Assembly (NCBI GenBank): GCA_036337945.1
Contig: JAYZDF010000010.1
Location: forward strand, 62,001 to 126,000
DNA: 64,000 nucleotides
DNA from: JAYZDF01 sp036337945
Lineage (GTDB): Bacteria > Myxococcota > Kuafuiibacteriia > Kuafuiibacteriales > Kuafuiibacteriaceae
Direction: 5' to 3'
The translations under genes were made by a program, and so were the position numbers. The notes beneath the pieces are model-generated. The model searched no databases and was not told where the DNA came from. It saw only the letters and a program-made list of their open reading frames with translations. Shown piece after piece: positions 1-8,841 of the stretch (its first letter is position 1; every line of letters starts with the position of its first letter).

Positions 1-325
1 TCACTTCACTGCGTGGGCAATCAAGGCCCTGAATCGGTCGTTTGGGATGCTCAATTTCAGGCTTGTCGACTTTTGCGCTCAGCCCCATCCAGTCCCGAAC
101 ATGTTCTATTTCGCCAAAAGGAATACCGGTCTGTGCCATGCCCCACGGCCCTGGATTCATACCGAGCATCAATACTTCTTTGCCCGGTGCGCCGAACTTA
201 TCGAGATACTGATTATGCATACGCTTGGCGTAGACCAACGGGTTGTACACATGAGTAACCGGTTCACCAAACTCAAGGACGTCTAGTTCTTTGCTGAGTG
301 CGCGGTAAATACTTTTGGGCTTCAT
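1..325 (-). CDS. SMUG1-type uracil-DNA glycosylase (partial, C-terminus cut by window edge)
   Basis: Base-excision repair enzyme expected to remove uracil, and in the SMUG1 family also oxidised pyrimidines, from DNA. Reading the minus strand from an ATG at 325 gives 108 codons before the edge; SMUG1 proteins run to about 240-270 residues, so less than half is here. The diagnostic active-site stretch GMNPGPWGMAQTG is followed by IPFGE and RDWMG, then HPKRPI and GLDCPRSEV, all closely matching animal SMUG1 as I know it; the Asn of GMNPG is the catalytic water-positioning residue. The second histidine motif lies off the window. The start overlaps the upstream stop as ATGA, so it is translationally coupled to the diiron-type gene. 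Confidence 0.88.
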   Translation of the reverse strand, partial: MKPKSIYRALSKELDVLEFGEPVTHVYNPLVYAKRMHNQYLDKFGAPGKEVLMLGMNPGPWGMAQTGIPFGEIEHVRDWMGLSAKVDKPEIEHPKRPIQGLDCPRSEV

Positions 326-1083
326 TCCGCTTTGTGAATACCACATGCAGCGGCGACTGCATCCCGATAAACGAGCCAATGCTCGAGGGCCTTTTTCATC
401 GCGGACACCACCGAACTGCGCTCATCAGAGGGAACATGATCGAGCAAAATATCCCAAGCGGACTTGCGGTGCTCACCCTCGATGCTCCGATGGGCTTTGG
501 TAAGCGCGAGATGCTCCACCGGCAATCCGTAATGTTTCACCAAAGGATGCTCCTCTAAAGGCGGCGCGGGGCGTTTGGGAGCATCTTCATCCACCTCGCC
601 TCTTTCATATTGAGTTCCTTCAATGAAGAGGGTCGAGACCGCAGCGGCCACAGCCCAACCGTGATTCTGGCAAGCATCATCCAGGCATGCTCGATACGAT
701 CTGGCCCCATCGAGCAATTCGATGGATTCAAAGCGCGATAAATCCATCCCCAAGCCCTTTGGATATTCCAAGAACAGCTCCGGATGCGGACGACCCGCGG
801 CGATTCCGCCGGTCTCCTCTTCATAGATATTCTCCGCCAATTCGCGGCGAACTTCCGCAATGGGACATTGCACATAGGCCCAGGCTACGAGGACAGGGAA
901 GTCCCTTACGTAGGTCTCATATTCTTGCTCTAAGTGTATGTGAAGTAGGGATTTGGCGACTTTCCCGCCCGTAAACGAAGGCCAAGCCCAATGTTTTTTC
1001 TGCTCCATGACAGACAAGAGGGCTTCGAGAAATTCCTGGCGATTCACAAAAGATACGATAGCCTGAAACCGAAAATCTCCCAA
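322..1083 (-). CDS. Haem-oxygenase-like diiron (PqqC/CADD-like) redox protein
   Basis: A 253-residue, mostly helical cytoplasmic protein resembling the TenA/PqqC/CADD fold, annotated elsewhere as iron-containing redox enzymes. Supporting residues are an EQEY then DFPVL helix, ENIYEEETGG followed by HPELF, a central FIEGTQYERG, and near the C-terminus HYGLPVEHL with HRSIEGEH, giving the spaced Glu/His ligands expected of a dinuclear metal site. No PQQ biosynthesis genes are nearby and the substrate cannot be told. An internal ATG at 1008 is an alternative start, but helical homology appears to begin before it. It leads a two-gene unit with the uracil-DNA glycosylase (ATGA overlap). Confidence 0.68.
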   Translation of the reverse strand: MGDFRFQAIVSFVNRQEFLEALLSVMEQKKHWAWPSFTGGKVAKSLLHIHLEQEYETYVRDFPVLVAWAYVQCPIAEVRRELAENIYEEETGGIAAGRPHPELFLEYPKGLGMDLSRFESIELLDGARSYRACLDDACQNHGWAVAAAVSTLFIEGTQYERGEVDEDAPKRPAPPLEEHPLVKHYGLPVEHLALTKAHRSIEGEHRKSAWDILLDHVPSDERSSVVSAMKKALEHWLVYRDAVAAACGIHKAE

Positions 1084-1088
1084 AAAAA

Positions 1089-1180
1089 GCGTAGACCCGC
1101 CCTCTGTTCCGGGCTAACGCTGCCTCGTCTTAGAGCCACAGGTATCATGGATACCCTTGTATCCTAAAAATAAGGTGGCT
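1089..1180. repeat. Nested inverted repeats upstream of the OPT transporter
   Basis: Several complementary arms are packed here. AGCCAC (1134-1139) pairs with GTGGCT (1175-1180). Inside lie two overlapping, mutually exclusive hairpins: GGTATC/GATACC (1141-1155) and GGATAC/GTATCC (1149-1164). A separate weaker hairpin, AGCGT..CCCG with CGGG..ACGCT, spans 1089-1122. If transcription starts at the transporter ATG (see the -10 at 1195) the arms are DNA-binding sites near the -35 region. If it starts further upstream they form a switchable RNA leader. The pairing is seen directly; its function is inferred. Confidence 0.45.
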
Positions 1181-1194
1181 GAGATTTGGGAGGA

Positions 1195-1200
1195 TAATCG
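1195..1200 (+). promoter_or_regulatory. Candidate -10 box of the OPT transporter (leaderless geometry)
   Basis: TAATCG ends exactly six bases before the ATG at 1207, which would put the transcription start on the A of the ATG. A GGGAGG at 1188-1193 could be a Shine-Dalgarno sequence but lies 13 bases from the ATG, which is longer than usual. No convincing -35 box is seen. Confidence 0.35.
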
Positions 1201-1206
1201 TACGTC

Positions 1207-3051
1207 ATGAGTGGAGACATTAAAGCCCGTGCCGTCGCATCGGCAATGACCGAAAAATACCGAGAACTCACCCCCGCCGCGATGATTCTCGGGGTCATTC
1301 AGGGCATCGTTTTGAATTTGGCCTTTGTATATGCGGCCCTGAAACTGGGATTTTCCATCGGCGGAAGTACCGTTGCCGCGATTATGGGATACGCCTTGCT
1401 TCGCGGGGTCATGGGCAAAGGAACCATGATTGAGAACAACATCAATCAGACCATTGCCTCCGGTATCAATACCGCTGGAACCGGGGTAGTGTTCACGCTT
1501 CCTGCCTTATTCATGCTCGACGCCAAATGGAGAGCCGAAGGCCTTCCTGGCCTCGAATTCTCTATGGGGCCACTACTTCTTGGTGGCGTGGCCGGTGCGG
1601 TACTCGGCGTCGTTTTGATCATTCCTCTTCGCAAGCAGATGATCGACCTCGACCGTCTGCGATTCCCATCTGGGATTGCCGTAGCAACGATCATTCGCTC
1701 TGGAAGCACGGGCATAGAAAAAGCGAAACTTCTGGGTGTTGGCTTCGCACTCGGTGCCGGATGGAAACTCATCATGGCCACCGGGCTTTTGGATGCACCA
1801 GGCGTTTTGTACCATGAAGAACTCAATGTGAGCTTTGGCTTCATTCCAGACTACTTCTCTCCTGTTCTATACCTTTCGCTCATGAACCTCGCGGCCGGCT
1901 TACTCGCAGGTCGCGGAGGGATACCATTCTTCGTAGGCGGTCTTCTCGCATGGTGGGTACTTTCTCCCGCTGCATACTTCATGGGTTGGAGCCCAGCGGT
2001 CGAGACAACCACGGCGCTGGCAGAATTCAAAGATGGTGCCATTGCGCAAGGAACACCGGTATTTGGATTTATCTACGGCAAAATGATTCGCCCTTTGGGA
2101 ATCGGAGCGCTGATCGGTGGTGCGCTGATGGGTGTCGTGATGAGTTTTCCGGCCATCAAAAGTGCACTTCGTTCCTTAGCGACGGCGGCCAAAACAGCCA
2201 CAAGCGGTGGCAGTAAGGTTGGTTCGGATGAAATGCCTCTTTCGGTCCTCATCGCGGGCACCATAGGTGCCATCGTCTTATTCTTCGGCGCTTCGATGAT
2301 GACCGAAGGTGTAAGCGTCGGCCAAGCCATCCTAGCCTCTGTGGTCGGAGTTGTTTGGTTGTTCTTGGCCGGTCTTATCGTTGCGCAAGCAACGGGTATG
2401 ACAGATATCTCACCAATGAGCGGTATGGCGCTTATTTCTGTAACGCTCATGATGTTCTTACTGAACAATAATGTGGCCGCAGCCATGGTCGTCGGTATCG
2501 CAGTTTGTGTCGCTATCGGACAAGGCGCAGACATGATGCAGGACCTCAAGACCGGCTACATGATTGGTGGCCGACCAGTAAAACAGCAAATTGCTCAGTT
2601 TTGCGTCACCTGGATGGGCGCACTTTTGGCGGCCGGCGCAATCTATGTCCTTTGGCACTATGGTCCCAAAGGAACGGGCGCTGGTGGTTTTGGTGAAGGA
2701 AGCCCTCTTCCCGCACCTCAAGCCGGCGTTCTCATGGGCATCATTGACGCGGTCAAAAGCGGAAACGTTCCGATTGATAAGTACGCTTTGGGCGGAATCA
2801 TTGGTGCACTTTTGGGGGCTGCGCCGATGGCTGGTCTCGGCGTCCTGATTGGGTTAGCCATGTATTTACCTTTTTCCATCACTTTTGGTTACGGTCTCGG
2901 ATGCCTTGCATCGATGTGGATGACCAAAAAATTCGGTGGAGAATTCTATCAGCACAAACTTGTCCCGGTCGCCGCTGGCCTCATTGTTGGTGAGGCGATT
3001 ATGGGTATCTTTCACGCCGGGTTCGAAATGGCGAAGGCCATGGGAGGTTGA
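1207..3051 (+). CDS. OPT family oligopeptide transporter
   Basis: A 614-residue inner-membrane protein with about 14-16 hydrophobic segments. The Gly-rich N-terminal core (LTPAAMILGVIQGIV, then LKLGFSIGGSTVAA) and the RFPSGIAVATIIRSG segment are typical of bacterial OPT transporters, which take up small peptides or metal chelates with protons. A conserved late region (MTDISPMSGMALISV, then DMMQDLKTGYMIGG) also fits, and the length is usual for the bacterial branch. The next gene overlaps the end, and the TldD/TldE peptidase pair follows, so peptide uptake and cleavage may be linked (inference). The structured region at 1089-1180 probably controls it. Confidence 0.93.
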   Translation: MSGDIKARAVASAMTEKYRELTPAAMILGVIQGIVLNLAFVYAALKLGFSIGGSTVAAIMGYALLRGVMGKGTMIENNINQTIASGINTAGTGVVFTLPALFMLDAKWRAEGLPGLEFSMGPLLLGGVAGAVLGVVLIIPLRKQMIDLDRLRFPSGIAVATIIRSGSTGIEKAKLLGVGFALGAGWKLIMATGLLDAPGVLYHEELNVSFGFIPDYFSPVLYLSLMNLAAGLLAGRGGIPFFVGGLLAWWVLSPAAYFMGWSPAVETTTALAEFKDGAIAQGTPVFGFIYGKMIRPLGIGALIGGALMGVVMSFPAIKSALRSLATAAKTATSGGSKVGSDEMPLSVLIAGTIGAIVLFFGASMMTEGVSVGQAILASVVGVVWLFLAGLIVAQATGMTDISPMSGMALISVTLMMFLLNNNVAAAMVVGIAVCVAIGQGADMMQDLKTGYMIGGRPVKQQIAQFCVTWMGALLAAGAIYVLWHYGPKGTGAGGFGEGSPLPAPQAGVLMGIIDAVKSGNVPIDKYALGGIIGALLGAAPMAGLGVLIGLAMYLPFSITFGYGLGCLASMWMTKKFGGEFYQHKLVPVAAGLIVGEAIMGIFHAGFEMAKAMGG

Positions 3052-3053
3052 TC

Positions 3054-3596
3054 ATGAGTCAAACAGTATCATTTGTAATCTTCGCCATTGGCATAGTGAT
3101 TTGTATTCTCGGGGGCGCTAAGGTTCCTGATGAAGGACAAACCTGGCCGAGCACCCTCGGTCTGTTCATCGGAGGACTGGTTGTTGCAATCACGGGTTTG
3201 ATCGCGTGGAGAAAAGCCGTCGCAGCCACAAGCGCAAACGAAGCAGAAAGCAAAGACGGACAAGACCCGGCAACCCTACTCTCCGACCTGGTGGCTCCCT
3301 TGGAAAAACTGGGCGCTGAAATTGGTGACCTCGATACGGAAAGCATCACCGCACGGGTAGACGAAGTGCTGGACAAATATGTCCTCCCTTTCGCGGAAGT
3401 CCGCCAGCGAATCGTAAACAAATTCGGGATGGAACAAGGCGCAGAAATTCTGGTCGTGGTCGCGTACGGCGAACGAATGCTGAACCGAGTCTGGTCAGCG
3501 GCTGCCGACGGACACCATCAAGAAGCTTGCAATAGTTTTCCCGAGGCTTCTGAAGCCTTCAACGAAGCGGTTCGCTTACTCAATCAAGCCGGATAA
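3054..3596 (+). CDS. Small membrane protein of unknown function paired with OPT transporter
   Basis: I do not recognise a family. Starting at the ATG at 3054, preceded by GGGAGG at a normal distance, the 180-residue product has two N-terminal transmembrane helices (about residues 3-20 and 34-54) with a short loop containing PDEGQTWPS. An acidic, mostly helical cytoplasmic domain follows (LLSDLVAPLEKLGAEI, then a C-terminal four-helix-like stretch). A TTG at 3048 would add two residues and is less likely. It starts within three bases of the OPT stop, so it is probably co-translated and may be an accessory subunit or regulator of the transporter. Confidence 0.7.
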   Translation: MSQTVSFVIFAIGIVICILGGAKVPDEGQTWPSTLGLFIGGLVVAITGLIAWRKAVAATSANEAESKDGQDPATLLSDLVAPLEKLGAEIGDLDTESITARVDEVLDKYVLPFAEVRQRIVNKFGMEQGAEILVVVAYGERMLNRVWSAAADGHHQEACNSFPEASEAFNEAVRLLNQAG

Positions 3597-3600
3597 GCCC

Positions 3601-3623
3601 AAGCTCTCACTACGCTGAGGCTT
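3601..3623 (+). terminator. Weak stem-loop after the OPT unit
   Basis: AAGC and CTCA (separated by one T) pair with TGAG and GCTT across a CTACGC loop. The stem is followed only by a C/T-rich tract, not a clean run of T, so intrinsic termination is uncertain. Confidence 0.28.
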
Positions 3624-3686
3624 CCCCTCCTTCTGTCAAAAAAAACAGGCAATCGACAATACCTCGATACATTCTTCAAATTCTGG

Positions 3687-3695
3687 TGCTAAACT
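3687..3695 (+). promoter_or_regulatory. Extended -10 promoter of tldD
   Basis: TG, one base, then TAAACT, ending six bases before the GTG start at 3702. There is no Shine-Dalgarno sequence between, so a leaderless mRNA is predicted. The TAAACT core recurs upstream of the genes at 43198 and 58262. Confidence 0.45.
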
Positions 3696-3701
3696 CCCGC
3701 C

Positions 3702-5147
3702 GTGAGTACAAGATACCAAGCCCCATTTGCCCCCGGCGGGACTCAAGCAATTGACCCCCAAATGGCATCGAAAATCCTGAGTACCGCGCTTCAAGCCGGA
3801 GGTGACTACGCCGATTTGTTCTTCGAATACAAGGCGTCCGGGAGCATGATGTATGATGAGCAAATTCTGAAAAGAGCCGGACGAGGCGTCGATATGGGCG
3901 TGGGGATTCGAGTTCTTCGAGGCGATGCCACGGGCTACGCCTATGTGGAAGACTTGACGCCCGATGCGATGTTACGAGCTGCGAAGACAGCAGGTGCCAT
4001 CGCGAATGCCGGCGGCGCAAATACTTCTGCCGAGCTAACATCCGTCAAACTTCCTCGGCGCTACGAACTTGATTCGTTATCTCTGTTGAGTTCTGGGGAA
4101 GCGAAACGCGCACTTCTTGAACGTGCAGACCGAGCAGCGAGAGCCTACGACTCACGAATCAAGCGCGTCGAAGCCTCATTTGTTGAGCAAGTTCGCGAAA
4201 TAGTCATTGCCACAAGTGACGGTCGATTCATTCACGATCGTCAACCCTTACTGCGTTTCAACGTATCAGCCATCGCGGAAGATGGCGAAAACCGACAAGG
4301 CGGACGAAGCGGAGGCGGAGGTCGAGTCAACCTCGACTTCTTCACCCTTCAGGGGCAAAAACCTGAAGATCACGGACGCGAAGCCGCCCGAATTGCCATC
4401 TCTATGCTTCACGCCGAAGAGGCCCCTGCAGGCGACTTTCCAGTGGTGCTCGCTCCTGGCGACAGTGGCATACTCCTGCACGAAGCCGTGGGACATGGCC
4501 TCGAGGCCGACTTCAATCGCAAAGGCACTTCAAATTACTCCGGCAAAATTGGAGAATCGGTAGCGAGCGATCTGGTCACCGTTATCGACGACCCAAGTTA
4601 CGCCCATGCGCGCGGCAGTATCAACACGGATGACGAAGGTAATGATGCCAAGGCCTCTACCCTCATCGAGAACGGAAAACTGGTCGGTTATCTTCACGAC
4701 CGACTCAGCGCGAAACATTTCAAGACCGAGAGCTTCAATGGCAGACGTGAGAGTTTTCGCGACGCACCGATGCCTCGAATGACCAACACCATGATGCTTG
4801 GGGGACCTCATTCTCCGGAAGAGATCATTGAGAACACCAAGAAAGGCATCTACGCCAAGCGTTTCTCCGGTGGCCAAGTCAACATTACAAACGGTGATTT
4901 TGTATTCTCTCTCACCGAAGCGTATCTCATTGAGGATGGTAAGATCACCGCCCCGCTCAAGGGAGTAAATCTCATAGGAAATGGCCCGGAAGCCATGGGT
5001 ACGGTCGATATGCTTGGTTCAGATGTCGAAATCTCCAACGGCATTTGGACTTGTGGCAAAGATGGTCAATCTGTTCCGGTCGGCGTGGGCTGTCCAACAA
5101 TAAGAGTTGGCTCAATCACAGTCGGTGGAACGAAGATAGGAGGCTAA
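3702..5147 (+). CDS. tldD: TldD metalloprotease subunit
   Basis: A 481-residue member of the TldD/PmbA family. With TldE it forms a heterodimeric zinc protease that, in E. coli, trims unfolded peptides, processes microcin B17 and degrades the CcdA antitoxin. The zinc motif HEAVGH followed by GLEADF is present near residue 260, which marks this as the catalytic subunit. The C-terminal GGTKIGG is also typical. The start is a GTG with a -10 box six bases upstream rather than a ribosome-binding site. tldE follows after four bases, so the two are one operon. Confidence 0.95.
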   Translation: MSTRYQAPFAPGGTQAIDPQMASKILSTALQAGGDYADLFFEYKASGSMMYDEQILKRAGRGVDMGVGIRVLRGDATGYAYVEDLTPDAMLRAAKTAGAIANAGGANTSAELTSVKLPRRYELDSLSLLSSGEAKRALLERADRAARAYDSRIKRVEASFVEQVREIVIATSDGRFIHDRQPLLRFNVSAIAEDGENRQGGRSGGGGRVNLDFFTLQGQKPEDHGREAARIAISMLHAEEAPAGDFPVVLAPGDSGILLHEAVGHGLEADFNRKGTSNYSGKIGESVASDLVTVIDDPSYAHARGSINTDDEGNDAKASTLIENGKLVGYLHDRLSAKHFKTESFNGRRESFRDAPMPRMTNTMMLGGPHSPEEIIENTKKGIYAKRFSGGQVNITNGDFVFSLTEAYLIEDGKITAPLKGVNLIGNGPEAMGTVDMLGSDVEISNGIWTCGKDGQSVPVGVGCPTIRVGSITVGGTKIGG

Positions 5148-5151
5148 GCAG

Positions 5152-6513
5152 ATGACAAATAGAAACGAAACTCGAATCGCACTTGCAAAAGAAATCGTCT
5201 CCAGAGCGGAGAAAGCCGGCGCAAAGATTGCTGAAGCTTTAGTAAAAGACGGCGCTGAAATGAGCGTCAAAGTCCGGCAGGGAGAAACCGAACTGGTAGA
5301 AGAAGCCGCACCCAAAGGTGCAGGACTTCGAGTCATTATCAATCACCGGTCGGCCGTGACCTATACCAATGACACCACCGATAGCGGTCTCGATGCACTG
5401 ATTGCCGATGCCATTGAACTGGCCAATCTATCTCAACCTGATGAGTTCGCGGGTCCACCTGAACCGTCCATGCTGGCAAAAACGTTTCCTGAACTTGATT
5501 TGTGCGATGAGGAGGCTCGAGAGTTCTCGGCTGAAAAGGCGATAAAATGGGCTGTTGAAGGCGAAAAAGCAGCTCTGGATTACGACGAAAGAATTACAAA
5601 TTCCGAAGGCGCAACCTTCGGACGAGTGATCGGTGGAACCGCGCTTGTAACCAGCGGTGGTTTTTGCGGCAATTACGACTCAAGCTATTACTCGCTCGTT
5701 GTAAATCCAATTGCTGAAGTCGAAGGCGAAAAAATGCAGGTTGGTTTTCACTGGGATGCGAAACGGTTTCTCAGCGATATGCAAGAGGCCGGAGACGTTG
5801 GAACCGAAGCTGCCCGGCGAACACTTGAGAAACTGGGAGCTCAAAAAGTACCGACCTGCGAAGCACCCGTTATTTTTGATCCCGATACCGGTCGAGCGCT
5901 GCTTTCCGCACTGATGCAATGTCTTTCCGGTAGTGCAATCTATCGACGAAGCTCGTATCTATTAGAAGCGGAGAACGAACTGATTGCGAGTGACATCGTC
6001 AATATTGTTGACAACCCATTGATTGCAAGAGCTCCGGGCTCTCGTCCCTTTGATGGCGAAGGCCTTCCTTCTCGAAAGAATACGATTGTAGAGAACGGTA
6101 TGCTGAAATCCTTTCTTTTGGATACTTACAGCGCACGAAAACTGGGCAAGGAAAGTACGGCAAATGCCTCTAGAGGAATAGGCGGCTCTCCTTCTGTCTC
6201 AGCAACCAATTTCCATCTTTTACCGACCGAGACCTCACCTGAAGAAATCATCCAGGGAACTGAAAAAGGATTATACGTTACGAGTATGATGGGCTTCGGT
6301 TTCAATCCTGTCACCGGAGACTTCAGCCGTGGTGCGGAAGGGTTTTGGATTGAGAACGGCAAAAAAACAACACCCGTCGGAGAAGTCACAATCAGCTTGA
6401 ACTTCAAAGACCTATGGAAGCGAATTGACGCGATCGGGTCGGACCTTGTTACCCGAACCGCGATCGCTACACCAACATTTCGTGTCAGCGAAATGACAAT
6501 TGCCGGAAGTTAA
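5152..6513 (+). CDS. tldE: TldE/PmbA metalloprotease partner subunit
   Basis: A 453-residue partner of TldD. It has the same overall fold but no HExxxH zinc site, as expected for the non-catalytic TldE subunit. Family landmarks seen are NSEGATFGR, NPLIARAPGSRPFDGEG, the FLLDTYSARKLG segment, and the C-terminal FNPVTGDFSRGAEGFWIENG with VGEVTI. It begins four bases after tldD behind a purine-rich GGAGG, so the two are made together. The downstream MFS gene begins at or just after its stop and probably belongs to the same transcript. Confidence 0.93.
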   Translation: MTNRNETRIALAKEIVSRAEKAGAKIAEALVKDGAEMSVKVRQGETELVEEAAPKGAGLRVIINHRSAVTYTNDTTDSGLDALIADAIELANLSQPDEFAGPPEPSMLAKTFPELDLCDEEAREFSAEKAIKWAVEGEKAALDYDERITNSEGATFGRVIGGTALVTSGGFCGNYDSSYYSLVVNPIAEVEGEKMQVGFHWDAKRFLSDMQEAGDVGTEAARRTLEKLGAQKVPTCEAPVIFDPDTGRALLSALMQCLSGSAIYRRSSYLLEAENELIASDIVNIVDNPLIARAPGSRPFDGEGLPSRKNTIVENGMLKSFLLDTYSARKLGKESTANASRGIGGSPSVSATNFHLLPTETSPEEIIQGTEKGLYVTSMMGFGFNPVTGDFSRGAEGFWIENGKKTTPVGEVTISLNFKDLWKRIDAIGSDLVTRTAIATPTFRVSEMTIAGS

Positions 6514-6523
6514 CCGGCTGTTC

Positions 6524-7702
6524 ATGCACGATTCAGTACAGAACAAGCCACCGCTTTTTACCAAATCTTTCGGCATCCTGGTCGGAGCCCACTTTCTTCA
6601 GTCTTTAGGCTGGACTTCAATGGTTCTTCTTCCTCTGTATTTGAATCATCTTTCAGCTAATCGACTAGAAATTGGTTTGATCGTTGCTGCTGCGAAAATT
6701 GGAGGGATTGCTTCTCGCCCGCTCGTTGGGCGTTCTCTTGATACCTGGGGACGAAAAGCAACGCTGATCGTCGGCACCATAATGATTGCTTCGGGGATGG
6801 GACTAATTTGGTTTGTCGAGTCTACCGGTCCAATGATCTATCTGTCCCGAGTCATCTTTGGAGTTGGGGTGGGTGCTTGCTTTACAGGCTACTTTACCTT
6901 TGCCGCCGACCTTGTTCCCGAATCGAGAAGAACCGAGGGACTGGCTCTCTTTGGCGTCTCAGGATTACTCCCCATGGCTGGTATGCCGCTTATGGAGCAA
7001 CTGGGAGTTAGAGGCGGTGACCTACAATGGTTTCTGCCTGCGACGGGCCTCGTCGTCGGATCCTCACTATTGTTTCTCTTTGTGATTCAAGAACCTCCAT
7101 CCCAAGGAAAGAGAGAAAAGTTTTCGTTCGCCGCTGTCATTAATGCAGTCACGCAAAAGCAGTTGCAATCCGTTTGGCTCGCTACAGTTATATTCGCAGC
7201 GCTTGTCGCTATGTTTCTCGCATTTATCGGGGTGACCGGAAAAGCAAGAGGGCTTGAGCATCCTTCCAGCCTATGGCTTACCTATTCTTTTGGCGCAGTC
7301 GGTGCGCGTCTTCTGGGTGCTGGCTCTCTTGATAGACTGGGCCCGAGTCGCCTTATTCCACCAGCACTCTTTTTGTACATTCTTGCAGCGACTGTCGTCG
7401 CGTTCGCGCAGTCGAGTCTTACTTTTTATATTGCTGGAATTCTCGGTGGCATCGCGCATGGGTATTGTTTCCCGTTGCTGGCCAGTCAGGTTACGTCAAG
7501 AAATCCGCCTGAGCTGAGAGGTTCGGCTATCGCTTTCTACACCTTACTTTGGGACCTGAGCGGTCTACTTTTGACGCCGGTACTCGGTTTGGTTGCCAAT
7601 CAATTTAGCGACCGTATGATGTACCTTGGCGCCGCTCTGATAAGCTTGGGATTGATGCCCTTGTGGTTTCGCTTAGAACAGGTGACGAAGAAAAACTTCT
7701 AG
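6524..7702 (+). CDS. MFS transporter
   Basis: A roughly 390-residue inner-membrane protein with 12 predicted helices. The loop between helices 2 and 3 carries a recognisable MFS signature (GGIASRPLVGRSLDTWGRK), repeated in weaker form at RLLGAGSLDRLGPSR in the second half. The first ATG is at 6524, ten bases after the tldE stop; an in-frame TTG at 6500 would overlap tldE. Substrate unknown. With an OPT importer and TldD/TldE upstream, export of a processed peptide or uptake of a small molecule are both possible, but this rests only on context. It converges with the next gene, overlapping it by four bases. Confidence 0.85.
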   Translation: MHDSVQNKPPLFTKSFGILVGAHFLQSLGWTSMVLLPLYLNHLSANRLEIGLIVAAAKIGGIASRPLVGRSLDTWGRKATLIVGTIMIASGMGLIWFVESTGPMIYLSRVIFGVGVGACFTGYFTFAADLVPESRRTEGLALFGVSGLLPMAGMPLMEQLGVRGGDLQWFLPATGLVVGSSLLFLFVIQEPPSQGKREKFSFAAVINAVTQKQLQSVWLATVIFAALVAMFLAFIGVTGKARGLEHPSSLWLTYSFGAVGARLLGAGSLDRLGPSRLIPPALFLYILAATVVAFAQSSLTFYIAGILGGIAHGYCFPLLASQVTSRNPPELRGSAIAFYTLLWDLSGLLLTPVLGLVANQFSDRMMYLGAALISLGLMPLWFRLEQVTKKNF

Positions 7703-8841
7703 GCCGTAAGGAGCTCATTAACTTCAATATCAGGCGCAGCTTTATCGTTTTCGTATACGAGCAAACCAATATCGGCATAGTGCTGCTTAATGCGATCTGA
7801 CAGCAGACCAATTCGACGAAGATTCGGAATAATGCGCCGAAAAATCGTCTTGCGGAACATCTGCATCATGTCTGATTGCAAAAGATTTCTGTCCCACTCC
7901 GCTCGGCTCATAATGTGCCCGTAATGCTCTTCGTAAAACTCGTGAGCAAGAAATCGATTACGCATAAGAAGTGACATTTCGTAAGCCCAGTCTTCTCGCT
8001 CCGCACGTTCCTTTTCGTTCAGTTGATTCTTGTAAAAGTCACCGAGGGCAACAACACCGTAATGGACATGGCGAGCCTCGTCAGTGATCACTTGTTTAAG
8101 CAGCTCACGCAAAAGTGGCTCATTGGTCGTCTGACGGATAGTCCCAAATGCGCCAAGGGCCAGACCTTCAATCATGATTTGCATCCCAAGAAACTTCAGG
8201 TCCCAGCGATTGTCGCTCATTAGAGAGTCAATAATCGTGAAGAGGTTATCGTTGACTTGGTAAACCTTTCCTAACTTTTCATCCAAGTACCGATGGAATA
8301 CTTCAACGTGGCGACCTTCGTCTACGACTTGAGTGGAGCCGTAGAGCTTACCATCCATCCAATGTACTGCCTCTGTCACTTCGCATGCAGCGAATAAAGC
8401 GCCTTGCTCACCGTGCAGAAACTGACTCAGCATCCAAGCGAGGATACTGTGGCGTTGAGAGAGCTGTTCTTTTTTTGATAGGCGACGATAAGCAAGTAGA
8501 TCACGCATAGGGTTGAGCTCTTCTGGCATGAGCTCAACTTCCGTGTTCATTGGGTCAACGTTGGTCTGCCAAGAAAGATCATCACCGTTCCATTGACCGT
8601 GTTTCGCAGCATCATAGAGCTTTCTCAGCTCCGAATGATTGCGTTCGTAACTCCAATCAAAAAACGCACTGTTACGAGTCGGGATAGTGATTTGTTCGGA
8701 CTGCTTGGCTCGTTGTAGTATTAGATTTCGATAGGCGGGTCCCAGAAGACCCATTAGTACCTTCACGTTTTTCATCTTTGCGGCATCGCGCATCGTCGGC
8801 ACATTCGTTCGCAGATTATTGATAATTTGGCTTAGTTGCAT
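7699..8841 (-). CDS. Ferritin-like diiron oxygenase-type protein
   Basis: A 380-residue protein with the four-helix diiron pattern: a first helix Glu in HGEQGALFAACE, the EGRH pair in VDEGRHVEVF, a third-helix Glu in EGLALGAFG, and a final EARH in TDEARHVHYG. This resembles ribonucleotide-reductase-like and AurF-type N-oxygenases, so an O2-dependent oxidation of a small substrate is likely; the substrate cannot be told. The gene overlaps the preceding TetR regulator by ten bases and is certainly in its operon. An N-terminal stretch of about 50 residues before FFDWSYERN has no obvious motif. Confidence 0.8.
   Translation of the reverse strand: MQLSQIINNLRTNVPTMRDAAKMKNVKVLMGLLGPAYRNLILQRAKQSEQITIPTRNSAFFDWSYERNHSELRKLYDAAKHGQWNGDDLSWQTNVDPMNTEVELMPEELNPMRDLLAYRRLSKKEQLSQRHSILAWMLSQFLHGEQGALFAACEVTEAVHWMDGKLYGSTQVVDEGRHVEVFHRYLDEKLGKVYQVNDNLFTIIDSLMSDNRWDLKFLGMQIMIEGLALGAFGTIRQTTNEPLLRELLKQVITDEARHVHYGVVALGDFYKNQLNEKERAEREDWAYEMSLLMRNRFLAHEFYEEHYGHIMSRAEWDRNLLQSDMMQMFRKTIFRRIIPNLRRIGLLSDRIKQHYADIGLLVYENDKAAPDIEVNELLTA

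Noticed and set aside
2073..2549. Hydrophobic 158-residue frame antisense to the OPT transporter
   Set aside because: The reverse complement of membrane-helix codons often yields such frames; no independent support.
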